64,000 nt of DNA from Allobosea vaviloviae (GCF_001298265.1 NZ_LGSZ01000048.1:395652-459651); one strand, 5' to 3'; shown: positions 27,274 to 36,853, counted from the first letter of the stretch. Translations and numbers: made by a program. The notes: a model not told the origin generated them from the sequence alone.

Positions 27274-29559
27274 ATGACCGAGAAGACGCCGATCAAGCGC
27301 GCGCGCCCGACTTTCACAGACCAGGAAGCGCTGCTGTTCCATTCGGACGGACGTCCCGGCAAGCTCGAGATCGTCGCGACGGTGCCGATGGCGACGCAGC
27401 GCGATCTGTCGCTGGCCTATTCGCCGGGCGTCGCGGTCCCCGTGCTGGCGATCGCCGAGGATCCGACCAAGGCCTACGATTATACGGCGCGCGCCAACCT
27501 CGTCGCCGTCATCACCAACGGCACCGCGATCCTGGGCCTCGGCAATCTCGGCGCGCTGGCCTCCAAGCCGGTGATGGAAGGCAAGGCCGTCCTGTTCAAG
27601 CGCTTCGCCGACGTCGATTCGATCGATCTCGAGATCGACACCGAGGATGCCGACAAGTTCATCGAGGCTGTGCGCTATCTCGGCCCGTCCTTCGGCGGCA
27701 TCAATCTCGAGGACATCAAGGCGCCCGAATGCTTCATCATCGAGCAGCGCCTGCGCGAGCTGATGGACATCCCCGTCTTCCATGACGACCAGCACGGCAC
27801 GGCCATCATCGCCGCCGCCGGCCTGATCAATGCGCTCGATCTCACCGGACGCGACATCAAGTCGACCCGCCTCGTCATCAACGGTGCCGGCGCGGCGTCC
27901 ATCGCCTGCACCGAACTGCTCAAGGCGATGGGCTTCAAGCCCGACAACGTCATCCTCTGCGACACCAAGGGCGTGATCTATCAGGGTCGCACCGAGGGCA
28001 TGAACCAGTGGAAGTCGGGCCACGCCGCCGTCACCGACCGGCGCACTCTCGCCCAGGCGCTCGACGGGGCGGACGCCTTCTTCGGCCTTTCCCAGAAGGG
28101 CGCCGTGACGCCCGAAATGGTCGCCTCCATGGCCCCGAACCCCATCATCTTCGCGATGGCCAACCCCGATCCGGAAATCACGCCGGAAGAGGTCGCCTCC
28201 GTGCGCGACGACGCCATCATGGCGACAGGCCGCTCGGACTATCCCAACCAGGTCAACAATGTGCTGGGCTTCCCCTTCATCTTCCGGGGAGCGCTCGATG
28301 TCCGCGCCACCACGATCAACATGGAAATGAAGATCGCCGCCGCCGAGGCGCTGGCCATGCTGGCCCGCGAGGACGTGCCCGACGAGGTGGCTGCCGCCTA
28401 TCAGGGCTCGCGCCCGCGCTACGGCCGCGAATACATCATCCCGGTGCCGTTCGATCCGCGGCTGATCCATGTCGTGCCGATGGCCGTCGCCAAGGCAGCG
28501 ATGGAAACCGGCGTGGCGGGCAAACCGATCGTCGATACCGCCGCCTACAAGGCGCAGCTTTCGGCACGGCGCGACCCGATCGCAGGCACGCTTAACCGGA
28601 TCTTCGAGCGCGTCCGGCGCTACCCCAAGCGCGTCGTCTTCGCAGAGGGCGAGGAGGAGCAGGTCATCCGCGCGGCGGTGTCCTTCGTCAACCAGGGGCT
28701 CGGCCACGCCATCCTCGTCGGGCGCGAGGAGCGGGTCCACGAGACCGCGACCTTCCTCGGCGTCGATCTCGAGGCCAAGGGCATCTCGGTTCAGAACGCG
28801 CGCCTGTCGAAGCGCAACGCGGCCTATGCGCAGTATCTCTACGAGCGGCTGCAGCGCCACGGCTACCTCTTCCGCGACTGCCAGCGCCTGATCAACCAGG
28901 ACCGCAACCATTTCGCCGCCGCGATGGTGGCGCTCGGGGATGCCGACGCTCTCGTCACCGGCGTTACCCGCAACTATTCGATTGCGCTGGAGGAGGTCCG
29001 CCGCGTCATCGACGACCGCCCGGGCCATCGGCTGATCGGCGTCTCCATCGTGCTCTCGCGCGAGCGCACCGTTCTCGTCGCCGACACCGCGATCACCGAG
29101 ATGCCCACGGCGCAGCAACTCTCCGAGATCGCGATCGAGGCGGCCGGCGTGGCGCGCCGGCTCGGCTACGAGCCGAAGGTCGCGATGCTGGCGTTCTCGA
29201 CCTTCGGCCATCCGGCCGGAGAGCGTTCCGAGAAGGTGCGCGAGGCGGTCAAGCTGCTCGACGGCCAGCGCGTCGATTTCGAGTATGACGGCGAGATGGC
29301 CGCCGACGTCGCGCTCAACCGCGATCTGATGGCACAGTATCCGTTCTGCCGCCTGAGCGGCCCGGCCAATGTGCTGGTCATGCCGGCGTTCCACTCGGCC
29401 TCGATCTCGACCAAGATGCTCCAGGAACTCGGCGGAGCGACGGTGATCGGTCCGCTGATCGTTGGCCTCGACAAGCCGGTCCAGATCGTGCCGCTCGGCG
29501 CGAAGGATTCCGACATCGTGAACATGGCGGCGCTGGCAGCGTTCAATATCGGCGGGTGA
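27274..29559 (+). CDS. maeB: NADP-dependent malic enzyme with phosphotransacetylase-like domain
   Basis: 761 aa from ATG 27274 ([14 protein letters not shown]); the 22 in-frame codons upstream look non-coding. The malic N-domain (about 15-155) has the catalytic [13 protein letters not shown] and FHDDQHGTA. The NAD(P)-binding domain has INGAGAAS. The C-terminal third (about 435-760) is a phosphotransacetylase-like domain, standard in the large MaeB class and thought to be regulatory. It converts malate to pyruvate with release of CO2 and NADPH. Confidence 0.95.
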   Translation: MTEKTPIKRARPTFTDQEALLFHSDGRPGKLEIVATVPMATQRDLSLAYSPGVAVPVLAIAEDPTKAYDYTARANLVAVITNGTAILGLGNLGALASKPVMEGKAVLFKRFADVDSIDLEIDTEDADKFIEAVRYLGPSFGGINLEDIKAPECFIIEQRLRELMDIPVFHDDQHGTAIIAAAGLINALDLTGRDIKSTRLVINGAGAASIACTELLKAMGFKPDNVILCDTKGVIYQGRTEGMNQWKSGHAAVTDRRTLAQALDGADAFFGLSQKGAVTPEMVASMAPNPIIFAMANPDPEITPEEVASVRDDAIMATGRSDYPNQVNNVLGFPFIFRGALDVRATTINMEMKIAAAEALAMLAREDVPDEVAAAYQGSRPRYGREYIIPVPFDPRLIHVVPMAVAKAAMETGVAGKPIVDTAAYKAQLSARRDPIAGTLNRIFERVRRYPKRVVFAEGEEEQVIRAAVSFVNQGLGHAILVGREERVHETATFLGVDLEAKGISVQNARLSKRNAAYAQYLYERLQRHGYLFRDCQRLINQDRNHFAAAMVALGDADALVTGVTRNYSIALEEVRRVIDDRPGHRLIGVSIVLSRERTVLVADTAITEMPTAQQLSEIAIEAAGVARRLGYEPKVAMLAFSTFGHPAGERSEKVREAVKLLDGQRVDFEYDGEMAADVALNRDLMAQYPFCRLSGPANVLVMPAFHSASISTKMLQELGGATVIGPLIVGLDKPVQIVPLGAKDSDIVNMAALAAFNIGG

Positions 29560-29593
29560 AGTAGCCGGGCCGATCGACGAGGCCACGATCCCG

Positions 29594-29616
29594 TTCATTT
29601 TGAGTTCATTCTGAAC
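29594..29616 (+). repeat. Short imperfect tandem repeat upstream of the ABC transporter
   Basis: TTCATTTTGAG is followed directly by TTCATTCTGAA (two 11-nt units, two differences), about 50 bp before the transporter start. Possible tandem regulator half-sites of the kind used by response regulators. Weak evidence. Confidence 0.35.
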
Positions 29617-29667
29617 CGTTCAGCCTTAACAAGCCGGAAGCCGGCCGGCGGGGGACGAACGAAGGTC

Positions 29668-31482
29668 GTGACGGCGCGTAGCGAGACGCCAGGCGCAATG
29701 ATGGCTGTGCCGGGAGACCGGCAGGTCGCTTTGCGATTCGCGAGGCTGACCGCCGGTTTCTGGGGTGGGCCAGGTGGCGGCCGTTCCTGGTTCTGGACCT
29801 TGGCCCTGGCAACCGGGATCATCCTCTCGGTCTTCGCCAACGTCACCATCAACCGCTGGAACGGCTGGTTCTTCGACGCGCTGGAGAAGAAGGACAGCGA
29901 GAGCGCGATGATCGCGATGGCGGTCTTCCCCGTGCTCGTACTGGTCGCGGCAGGGCTCGGCGTCGTCGTCCTGGTCTCGCGCGAGACCGTCCAGGTGCAT
30001 TGGCGCCAATGGGTCACGGCCAGGCTGGCCGACGCCTGGGTCGGTCAGCGCCGCTTCTTCAGGCTCAGCCTCTCCGGCTACGAGCCCGCCAACCCCGAAT
30101 ACCGCATCGCCGACGATGTCCGCTGGGCGACCGAGCCGGTGGTCGATTTCGCCATCGGCCTGCTTTCGGCGGCGATCACCATCATCACCTTCATCGAGAT
30201 TCTCTGGAAGATCGGCGGCGGGCTGACCTTGCAGAGCGGCGGCGCCGTCTTCGTCATCCCGGCCTATCTCGTGCTGGCCGCGATCGTCTATGCGATCCTG
30301 GTTTCGCTGCTCGTCACCGTCGTCGGCCGCCGCCTTCCGAGCCTGATCGCCGCCCGCAACGAGGGCGAGGCGCGCCTGCGCTTCTCGCTGATGCGCATCC
30401 GCGACCATGGCGAGACGATCGCGCTCGCCCGCACCGAGGCCGGTGAGCGCCGCGCCGTGGCGCAAACCTATGACAGCCTGGTCGGACGCTGGCTTGCGAT
30501 GATCCGCCAGCGCGGCCGCCTGACCTGGATCACCAACGGCTCGGGCGCGCTGGTGCCGGTGGTGCCGCTCTTGCTGGCGGCGCCAAAATACCTGTCCGGC
30601 GAGATGTCGCTCGGCGGCGTCGTCCAGGTCGCGGCGGCCTTCGTCGCCGTGCAGAACGCCTTCAACTGGGTGCTCGACAACTTCATGCGCATCGCCGAAT
30701 GGCTGGCGGCGGCGCGGCGCGTCAACGAGTTGGCAGATGCGCTCGAACGCGTCGATGACGAACCGCCGGAAGAGCATCTGACGGTGTCGCCAAGCCGCGA
30801 CGGACTGCTCCATCTCGACGACGTCACCCTGATCGATCGCGACGGGCGCACGCTCGCCGCCGATATATCCTGCAGCTTGCCACCCGGCGCGATGCTGCAC
30901 GTCTCCGGCGAGCTCGGGCTGGGCAAGGCGGCGCTGGTCCAGGCGGTGGCGGGGCTGTGGCCCTGGGGGCGTGGCGCGATCCGGCTGCCGCCCGACGCTT
31001 TCGTGACGGCCGTGCCGCAGAAGCTGCATCTGAGCGAAGGCAGCCTGCGGGCGGTCCTGGATACCGGCAGGGCGGCGCCTGAGGAGCAGATCGAGGGCGC
31101 GCTGCGCCGCTATGGCCTTTCGGGCCTGACGCCGCTGCTCGACGAATACCGCGACTGGGACAAGGAACTGGCGACCGGCGACCGCCAGCGCCTCGCGCTG
31201 GCCCGCGCCGAACTCGAGAAGCCGGACGTCGTGTTGCTCGACGAGGCGACGAGCGCCCTGGACACCGATGCCGCGCTTGAACTTCTGGCTGAGCTGCGCG
31301 CCGCACGGCCCGACGCGATCATCGTCGCCTTCGGGCAGGGCGCCGGTTTTGCGGAAGCCGCGAGCCACCGCCTGCTGCTGAAGCGCGCCGGCGGCGTCGT
31401 GCGCATGGCGCCGCGCCATCCCGGGCTGGATCAGCCCGCCCTGCCCGCCATCCTGCCCGCACAGATCGGGCCCGCCGAATGA
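29668..31482 (+). CDS. SbmA/YddA-type ABC transporter with degenerate nucleotide-binding motifs
   Basis: 604 aa with fused membrane and ATPase parts, as in the ABCD/YddA-SbmA family. About six helices lie in residues 40-345, with the family signature WRQWVTARL (112-120), FFRLSLSGYEPANPEYRI and the EEA-like region. In the ATPase, Walker B VVLLDEATSALD is intact and the signature is ATGDRQR. However, Walker A reads GELGLGKAA (414-422), without the Ser/Thr after Lys, and the H-loop reads VAFGQGAG, with Gln where His is expected. The gene is followed at 28 bp by a methyltransferase-like gene. Relatives move peptides or thiamine/B12-like solutes. Confidence 0.8.
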   Translation: MTARSETPGAMMAVPGDRQVALRFARLTAGFWGGPGGGRSWFWTLALATGIILSVFANVTINRWNGWFFDALEKKDSESAMIAMAVFPVLVLVAAGLGVVVLVSRETVQVHWRQWVTARLADAWVGQRRFFRLSLSGYEPANPEYRIADDVRWATEPVVDFAIGLLSAAITIITFIEILWKIGGGLTLQSGGAVFVIPAYLVLAAIVYAILVSLLVTVVGRRLPSLIAARNEGEARLRFSLMRIRDHGETIALARTEAGERRAVAQTYDSLVGRWLAMIRQRGRLTWITNGSGALVPVVPLLLAAPKYLSGEMSLGGVVQVAAAFVAVQNAFNWVLDNFMRIAEWLAAARRVNELADALERVDDEPPEEHLTVSPSRDGLLHLDDVTLIDRDGRTLAADISCSLPPGAMLHVSGELGLGKAALVQAVAGLWPWGRGAIRLPPDAFVTAVPQKLHLSEGSLRAVLDTGRAAPEEQIEGALRRYGLSGLTPLLDEYRDWDKELATGDRQRLALARAELEKPDVVLLDEATSALDTDAALELLAELRAARPDAIIVAFGQGAGFAEAASHRLLLKRAGGVVRMAPRHPGLDQPALPAILPAQIGPAE

Positions 31483-31510
31483 TCATCCGTTATCCGAGGA
31501 GCCGACCATC

Positions 31511-32086
31511 ATGACCGCCGCGACGATGAACATCTGGGACGTCTATTGGGGGCTTCGCGTCGAGCAATGCCCCTGCGACGTGCATTTCGTCGAATGGCTG
31601 GAGGAGGAGCGGCTTTCGGGCAAGCGCATCTATCATTTCGGCACTGGCGGGCACCACTATGTCGGCATCCGCTGCGCCGAACCCGAATTGGACTGCACGG
31701 TGCTCGGCATCACCGCCTCGCCGAAGGAATACGACGCCTTCGTCAAGCTCGCCACCGGCAACCCGACGATCACCAAGACCTACAGCGCCTATTTCGGCGA
31801 CATCTACACCAGCAACGCCAAGCTTCTGCCGCGCTTCGACATCGTGACGCTGTTCCACGCCTGCGAGTTCCGGACGGAAGCGAACGACGCCTATGGCGCG
31901 CTGACCGACCGAGAGGTGATCGACCTCTTCACGGCCCAGACCGACATCGGCGGCTATCTGCTGTTCTACACCGGCTCCTTCGCCTATGCGACGGCCGAGC
32001 CGATCATCGCCGACTGGGCCGCAGCCGCTGATGTCGACGAGGTCGCGAGCTTCAAGACGCTGCGGGTGTTCAGGAAGACGGGCTGA
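31511..32086 (+). CDS. Unknown protein with methyltransferase-like fold features
   Basis: 191 aa, start after GAGGAGCCG. I do not recognise a named family. The layout resembles a class I SAM-dependent methyltransferase. RIYHFGTGGHHYVGI (about 38-52) would be the glycine-rich loop after strand 1, VLGITASPKEYDAF strand 2, and FDIVTLFHACEF (about 113-124) strand 4. The acidic residue that binds the SAM ribose after strand 2 is replaced by ITASP, so binding is uncertain. It begins 28 bp after the odd ABC transporter and is probably co-transcribed. Confidence 0.65.
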   Translation: MTAATMNIWDVYWGLRVEQCPCDVHFVEWLEEERLSGKRIYHFGTGGHHYVGIRCAEPELDCTVLGITASPKEYDAFVKLATGNPTITKTYSAYFGDIYTSNAKLLPRFDIVTLFHACEFRTEANDAYGALTDREVIDLFTAQTDIGGYLLFYTGSFAYATAEPIIADWAAAADVDEVASFKTLRVFRKTG

Positions 32087-32239
32087 GCCCGCACTCCATC
32101 AGCGCATGGCGCGCATTCGCCGCGTCCCGCCGCCTTGTGCATTGTGACCAAGACGCTATGTCTGCGGCCGGGGCTTGCCCGTCCCATCGCCCGCAATCGG
32201 CGCCGCTGGCAACCGCCTCCTGCGCGAAACCGAACATGA

Positions 32240-33220
32240 GTGCGTATGTCGTTCGGCCCGTTAGAGCCAGGAATGCCTCCGCGCAGGCGCAGCCGCTGGT
32301 GGTGGCTCGGGCCGCTCGCCAGCATCGTGATCTTCAGCGCCTCGCTGGTGGTGCTGTGGTTCATCATCCGGGAGATCGAGCCGGGCGAACTCGCCAGCGC
32401 CTTCGCCAATGCCAGCCTGCGCCAGCTCGGCCTCGCCTGCGGCTTCACCGCGCTGAGCTATCTCCTGCTCACCGGCTATGACGCGCTGGCGCTGAAGCGG
32501 CTCGGCCTGTCGATCCCCTACCGGACGACGGCGCTCGCCTCCTTCACCAGTTATTCGGTGTCCTTCACGCTCGGCTTTCCGATCGTGACCGGCGGCACGG
32601 TGCGCTACTGGATCTATTCGCCCAAGGGCGTGCGCGCCTCCGAAGTCGCGAGCCTCACCGTCATCGCGGGCCTGACCTTCTGGCTGGGCCTGGGCGCCAT
32701 CCTTTGCGCCTGCCTGTTCTACGCGACGGAGTCCGTCGCGGTCCTCGCACGCACCTCACCGCTGGTGGTGCAGGGCGTCGGCGCCGCCGTCGCGTTCGGC
32801 ACGTTCGGCTATCTCGTCTGGATCGCCACCGGCGAGCGCACCATCCGCGTGCGCGGCTGGAACCTGCCGCTGCCGGGACTCGGCATCACGCTGGGCCAGA
32901 TGTTCCTTGGCGCGGCCGAGGTCTGCGCGGCGGCCGCCGTGCTGTTCGTCCTGCTGCCGGGCGGACATGGCATCGACTATCCGAGCTTCCTGGCGGTCTA
33001 TGTGTTCGCCTGCCTCGTCGGCATCGCCAGCCATGCGCCCGGCGGGCTCGGGGTCTTCGAAGCGACGATGCTGGTGGCGCTGAGCCGCCTGCCCTTCGAG
33101 CAGGTGCTCGGTGCGCTGCTGATCTTCCGGATCATCTACTACATCCTGCCCTTCATCCTGGCGCTGGTGCTGCTGGCACTGAACGAGATGGTCCGGCGGA
33201 TCAGGCGGCACGAGCGCTGA
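32240..33220 (+). CDS. YbhN/UPF0104 family membrane protein (flippase/LPG synthase transmembrane type)
   Basis: About 326 aa from GTG 32240; ATG 32246 or 32273 are alternatives. Eight or so helices are visible, from WLGPLASIVIFSASLVVLW to the C-terminal IIYYILPFILALVLLAL. The family marks are TGYDALALKRLGL near 78-90 and the late APGGLGVFEATML. This is the membrane half of MprF-like proteins without the synthase domain. Roles in lipid export or translocation are proposed for relatives; the substrate is unknown. Confidence 0.8.
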   Translation: MRMSFGPLEPGMPPRRRSRWWWLGPLASIVIFSASLVVLWFIIREIEPGELASAFANASLRQLGLACGFTALSYLLLTGYDALALKRLGLSIPYRTTALASFTSYSVSFTLGFPIVTGGTVRYWIYSPKGVRASEVASLTVIAGLTFWLGLGAILCACLFYATESVAVLARTSPLVVQGVGAAVAFGTFGYLVWIATGERTIRVRGWNLPLPGLGITLGQMFLGAAEVCAAAAVLFVLLPGGHGIDYPSFLAVYVFACLVGIASHAPGGLGVFEATMLVALSRLPFEQVLGALLIFRIIYYILPFILALVLLALNEMVRRIRRHER

Positions 33221-33229
33221 CGGCGTCGC

Positions 33230-33961
33230 CTATTTGAGCGCCACCACGATCAGCAGGAACACCAGCACCAGCGCGATCTGCTTGAGGCTCCAGTCGATCC
33301 GCGCCAGCTGATCAGGAATCGTCTCCAGCGCCCCAACCTCGATCGAAGGCGGCAAAGCGGGCTCGGCAGGAGGAACAGTCGGCGGAGCCGGGCGCCATTC
33401 CAGCGTCTCGACCAGCCCGCGCGCGGGAATAACCCCGCGCCCGTTCGGCTCGACACCGAAATGCCAGGCGACCGGAACGCCCGCTGCCGCCTCGCGCTGG
33501 CTCTCGCGCACCCACAGGCTGGTCGTCGCGGATAGCGAGAGTGTCTCGGCCGCGCCCGCCAGCAGGTCCTGCTTCAGGGCCCCGAAGACGCTGGCTGCCA
33601 TATGAATCTCGGCGCGATAGCCGCCAGCGTATGCGCCCTCGGCCTCGTCGACGTCGAGCACGAGCAAGATGCGCCCGTCTTCGCCTGCGCTGAGCGGGCG
33701 GATCATCAGCGCGATATCGTCGGCCTCACCGGCTCTGAGCGGCTGCTGCAGGCTGTCGCCGGCCAGGACGGCCCGCCCGCGGATGAGCTGCGCCTCCTCG
33801 AGGCGCCCCGCGCGGATCGAGAAGCCGCGGGACAGGCTGAGGTCGTTGGCAATCAGGTGCAGATGCCGGGCTATGCCCTGCACGAACCGCTCCGAGAAGC
33901 CTTCGATGGTCATGACCCCTTGGTCGATGGAGACTCGTCGCGCCACGCCTGCTTCGACCAT
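33230..33961 (-). CDS. Unknown tail-anchored protein
   Basis: 243 aa from ATG 33961, chosen because GGGAGG lies 9 nt upstream; the frame is open to 34060. No family is recognised. The N-terminal 170 residues look like a beta-rich soluble domain (VSIDQGVMTIEGFSERFVQG, later LLVLDVDEAEG). A Pro-rich linker (about 190-215) and one C-terminal helix (QIALVLVFLLIVVAL) follow, with no signal peptide. It should therefore be a tail-anchored cytosolic domain. Its stop is 9 bp from the stop of the YbhN-like gene (convergent). Confidence 0.7.
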   Translation of the reverse strand: MVEAGVARRVSIDQGVMTIEGFSERFVQGIARHLHLIANDLSLSRGFSIRAGRLEEAQLIRGRAVLAGDSLQQPLRAGEADDIALMIRPLSAGEDGRILLVLDVDEAEGAYAGGYRAEIHMAASVFGALKQDLLAGAAETLSLSATTSLWVRESQREAAAGVPVAWHFGVEPNGRGVIPARGLVETLEWRPAPPTVPPAEPALPPSIEVGALETIPDQLARIDWSLKQIALVLVFLLIVVALK

Positions 33962-34149
33962 CGCATCCCGCCTCCCATCGCATGGCAGGATAGCAGAGCG
34001 CGCGTCGGGGCGCGCTGCCCGCCGGGCGCATGGCAAGCCCCGGCCAGATCGGGTTGTCACGCATTTCCCGAGGGCCTAGAGCGTCGCATCGGGGCTTTAC
34101 GATCATCGCGTCCGCCGTCAAGCGAGGGCGCACCCTGATACAGGCTGCC

Positions 34150-35388
34150 ATGACCGACGCTTCCCAACCTGCCGGGCCTCGCCACGGCATGAGCTTCCAT
34201 TCCTTCGTCGCGCTGATGGCCGCGCTGATGGCGACGAACGCGCTCGCGATCGATTCGATGCTGCCGGCGCTGCCGGCCATGTCGGAGGCGCTCGGCATCG
34301 CCGAGGCGAACCAGCGGCAATGGATCATCACCGCCTATCTGCTCGGGTTCGGGGCCACGCAGATCGTCTACGGCACGCTGTCGGACCGCTTCGGCCGCCG
34401 GCCCGTGCTGCTGTTTGGGCTCGTGGTCTATGTCGCGGCCAGCATCGCGGCTGCCTTCGCAGGCTCGTTCGAGACGATGATGCTGGCCCGGGTCGTCCAG
34501 GGCGTGGGCGCGGCGGCGACCCGCGTGCTCGTCGTCTCGATCGTACGCGACTGCTATTCCGGCCGGGACATGGCCAGGGTCATGTCGCTGGCGATGATCG
34601 TCTTCCTGGCGGTGCCGATCCTGGCGCCGTCGATCGGCCAGGCGATCCTGCTCGTGGCGCCGTGGCGCTGGATCTTCGGCGTGCTGACGATCTTCGGCGC
34701 ATCGGTGATGCTCTGGGTGGTGCTACGCCTGCGCGAGACTCAAAGTCCGGAAGACCGCAAGCCGATCGAGGTCGCAAGCGTGGTCGCAGCCTTCCGCACC
34801 ACGCTGACGACGCGGCTCGCGGTGGGCTACATGCTGGCGATGGCCTTCGTGCTCGGCGGGCTGTTCGGCTTCATCAACTCGGCCCAGCAGGTCTTCGTCG
34901 ACGTCTTCCATGCGCCGGAATGGTTCACGACGATCTTCGCCCTGATCGCGCTCGGGATGGCCGCCGCGTCACTGCTGAATTCGCGCATCGTCGGCCGCCT
35001 CGGCATGCGCCGCGTCTCGCATGGGGCGCTGCTGGCCTATATCGCCTTGACCGGAACCCATGCGCTGCTCGCGCTGTCCGGCCATGAATCGCTCTGGAGC
35101 TTCGCCGCCTTCCAGGCCGGGGCGATGTTCTGTTTCGGGTTGATCGCGCCCAATTTCGGCGCCATGGCGATGGACCCGCTCGGGCATGTCGCGGGAACCG
35201 CGTCCTCGGTGCAAGGGTTCGTCACCACGATCGGCGGCGCCCTGCTCGGCTTCTTCATCGGACAGCATTTCGACGGCACGGTCGTGCCGATCACACTCGG
35301 CTTCGCGCTCTGCGGGCTGGTGGCGCTGACCATCGTGCTGGTGACGGAGAAAGGGCGGCTGTTTCGCCCCACCGCCGGACGAAGCTAG
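34150..35388 (+). CDS. Bcr/CflA family drug-resistance MFS transporter
   Basis: 412 aa from ATG 34150 (MTDASQPAG). Twelve helices are predicted from hydrophobicity. MFS motif A appears as GTLSDRFGRRPVLLFG after helix 2, and the N-terminal DSMLPALPAM is typical of Bcr/CflA exporters, proton-driven pumps for drugs such as bicyclomycin or for small metabolites. Alone in its transcript; the start of the tail-anchored gene lies divergently upstream. Confidence 0.88.
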   Translation: MTDASQPAGPRHGMSFHSFVALMAALMATNALAIDSMLPALPAMSEALGIAEANQRQWIITAYLLGFGATQIVYGTLSDRFGRRPVLLFGLVVYVAASIAAAFAGSFETMMLARVVQGVGAAATRVLVVSIVRDCYSGRDMARVMSLAMIVFLAVPILAPSIGQAILLVAPWRWIFGVLTIFGASVMLWVVLRLRETQSPEDRKPIEVASVVAAFRTTLTTRLAVGYMLAMAFVLGGLFGFINSAQQVFVDVFHAPEWFTTIFALIALGMAAASLLNSRIVGRLGMRRVSHGALLAYIALTGTHALLALSGHESLWSFAAFQAGAMFCFGLIAPNFGAMAMDPLGHVAGTASSVQGFVTTIGGALLGFFIGQHFDGTVVPITLGFALCGLVALTIVLVTEKGRLFRPTAGRS

Positions 35389-35434
35389 CCAAGGAAGGCC
35401 GTTGGAGCTGCCAGAGCGCGCAGGCCTCGGTGTC

Positions 35435-35479
35435 GGGACTCTTTGGTCCCGGGCTCTTGGGCCCTGGGGCTCTTGGCCC
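35435..35479. repeat. Three short hairpins in tandem downstream of the cold-shock gene
   Basis: GGGAC/GTCCC (35435-35450), GGGC/GCCC (35451-35464) and GGGC/GCCC (35467-35479) are three consecutive stem-loops, each with a CTCTTGG-like loop. They lie in the gap between the MFS gene and the cold-shock gene (convergent), so they may end both transcripts. Otherwise I see no gene with coding character in 35389-35601. Confidence 0.5.
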
Positions 35480-35601
35480 TCGACCGCCGCCTTCTTGGCG
35501 ACGGGCATGCCGGGAATCGTCTTCAGTCCGGATAGATCGATAGAGATTCGCATTGGCTCGGGAAGCGTCGCCGCCGATCGGCCTCCCGCATGGGTTTGAG
35601 A

Positions 35602-35811
35602 TCAAGCCGTCTTGAGATTGACCGCCGAGGACTTGCCGGTCTTGCGATCGGCCTCGAGATCGTAGCTGATCTTCTGACCTTCGTTCAGGCCGCGCATGCC
35701 CGAGCGCTCGACCGCGCTGATATGCACGAAGACATCGCTGCCGCCCTGGTCAGGCGTGATGAATCCATAGCCCTTGGTCTCATTGAACCACTTCACGGTA
35801 CCCGTGCTCAC
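35602..35811 (-). CDS. Cold-shock domain protein (CspA family)
   Basis: 69 aa from GTG 35811, chosen because AAGGA lies 8 nt upstream and the product then begins at the domain; an ATG at 35847 would add 12 residues. RNP1 is KGYGFITPD and RNP2 is DVFVHISAV. A single-stranded nucleic acid-binding RNA chaperone. A possible heat-shock or sigma-70 type promoter lies at 35863-35891. Confidence 0.93.
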   Translation of the reverse strand: MSTGTVKWFNETKGYGFITPDQGGSDVFVHISAVERSGMRGLNEGQKISYDLEADRKTGKSSAVNLKTA

Positions 35812-35862
35812 GTGCTGTTCCTTCAGTCGCTGTTGAGGTCGGCTCATGCCGGCCCGACCCCA

Positions 35863-35891
35863 ATGTATGGGGCAATTCGCTCAGGTTGCAA
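35863..35891 (-). promoter_or_regulatory. Candidate promoter of the cold-shock gene (RpoH-like)
   Basis: On the minus strand TTGCAA (35891-35886), 13 nt, then CCCCATACAT (35872-35863). The CCCCAT element and spacing recall the enterobacterial sigma-32 pattern; a poor sigma-70 promoter reading is also possible. It lies 50 bp before the GTG start. Confidence 0.35.
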
Positions 35892-36032
35892 TGACGCGCC
35901 GCACAACGGCCTTTTTTGGTCGCGTTCGGCATGCCGCCGGAGCAAGGCTGCGAGCGAACAGGGGTCTTGCTCCCCGCCGCGCCCTCACGCATGAACGAGG
36001 GCGACAAGGAAAGCCGCAGGAGAGCCCTCGCC

Positions 36033-36719
36033 ATGACGCAGTATGTAATCGACCCGCCGGCCGTGACGGCCGTCCCCGTGGCGGGCGGAGGGCTTTTTCC
36101 GGTACGCCGCGTCTTCTGCGTCGGCCGCAACTACGCCGAGCATACGCGCGAGATGGGCGGCGACCCCGATCGCGAGGAGCCGTTCTTCTTCACCAAGCCG
36201 GCCGATGCAGTGCTGATCAACGGCGCCGACATGCCCTATCCGACCAAGACTAAAGATCTACATCATGAGATGGAGCTCGTCGTGGCGATCGGCACCGGCG
36301 GCCGGGATATCGCCGAGGCCGATGCGCTTTCCCATGTCTACGGCTATGCCGCCGGTCTCGACATGACCCGCCGCGATCTCCAGGCCCAGGCCAAAAAGGG
36401 CGGCAAGCCCTGGGACATGTCCAAGGGGTTCGACCTCTCGGGCCCGGTCGGCGACATCGCACCCGCCAGCCATATCGGCCACCCCGCTGCGGGCAAGATT
36501 GAACTCGTCGTCAACGGCGTGCCGCGCCAGAGCTCGGACCTCGCCAAGCAGATCTGGAACGTGCCGGAAACGATCGCCTATCTCTCGGGACTCGTCGAAC
36601 TCGCGCCGGGCGACCTGATCTTCACAGGCACGCCCGAGGGCGTGGCCGCGGTCGTCTCCGGCGATGTGCTCGAGGGCGAGATCGCCGGCGTCGGCACCGT
36701 CCGCACGCGGATCGTCTGA
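36033..36719 (+). CDS. Fumarylacetoacetate hydrolase family protein
   Basis: 228 aa from ATG 36033 (MTQYVIDPP) with AGGAG upstream; in-frame codons back to 35916 look non-coding. The FAH core has VFCVGRNYAEHTREMG, FFFTKPADAV, the metal ligand region HHEMELVVAIG and the end FTGTPEGVAAV. Relatives hydrolyse fumarylpyruvate or related acylpyruvates in aromatic degradation, or decarboxylate oxaloacetate. The exact substrate cannot be read from the sequence. Confidence 0.9.
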   Translation: MTQYVIDPPAVTAVPVAGGGLFPVRRVFCVGRNYAEHTREMGGDPDREEPFFFTKPADAVLINGADMPYPTKTKDLHHEMELVVAIGTGGRDIAEADALSHVYGYAAGLDMTRRDLQAQAKKGGKPWDMSKGFDLSGPVGDIAPASHIGHPAAGKIELVVNGVPRQSSDLAKQIWNVPETIAYLSGLVELAPGDLIFTGTPEGVAAVVSGDVLEGEIAGVGTVRTRIV

Positions 36720-36732
36720 GCCACGTCCTGAG

Positions 36733-36813
36733 CGTCATTCTCGGGCTTGACCCGAGAATCTCGTCGCCGGCTAGCTGGTTTCCGAGATGGTGGGGTCAAG
36801 TCCGACCATGACG
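36733..36813. repeat. Intergenic palindromic mosaic repeat, copy 2
   Basis: GTCATTCTCGGGCTTGAC, CCGAGAATCTCG, then a second half GAGATGGTGGGGTCAAG ending CCATGACGC. It has the same layout as copy 1 and lies between the FAH gene and the DHDPS-family gene. Confidence 0.75.
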
Positions 36814-36853
36814 CAAGGCCTAACCGAACCCATTCTGCGCGAAAGTCACGACC

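Noticed and set aside
35389..35601. Possible small gene downstream of the cold-shock gene (minus strand, MRISIDLSGLKT...)
   Set aside because: The frame runs into antisense of the MFS gene and is interrupted in meaning by the hairpin array; no ribosome site of note.
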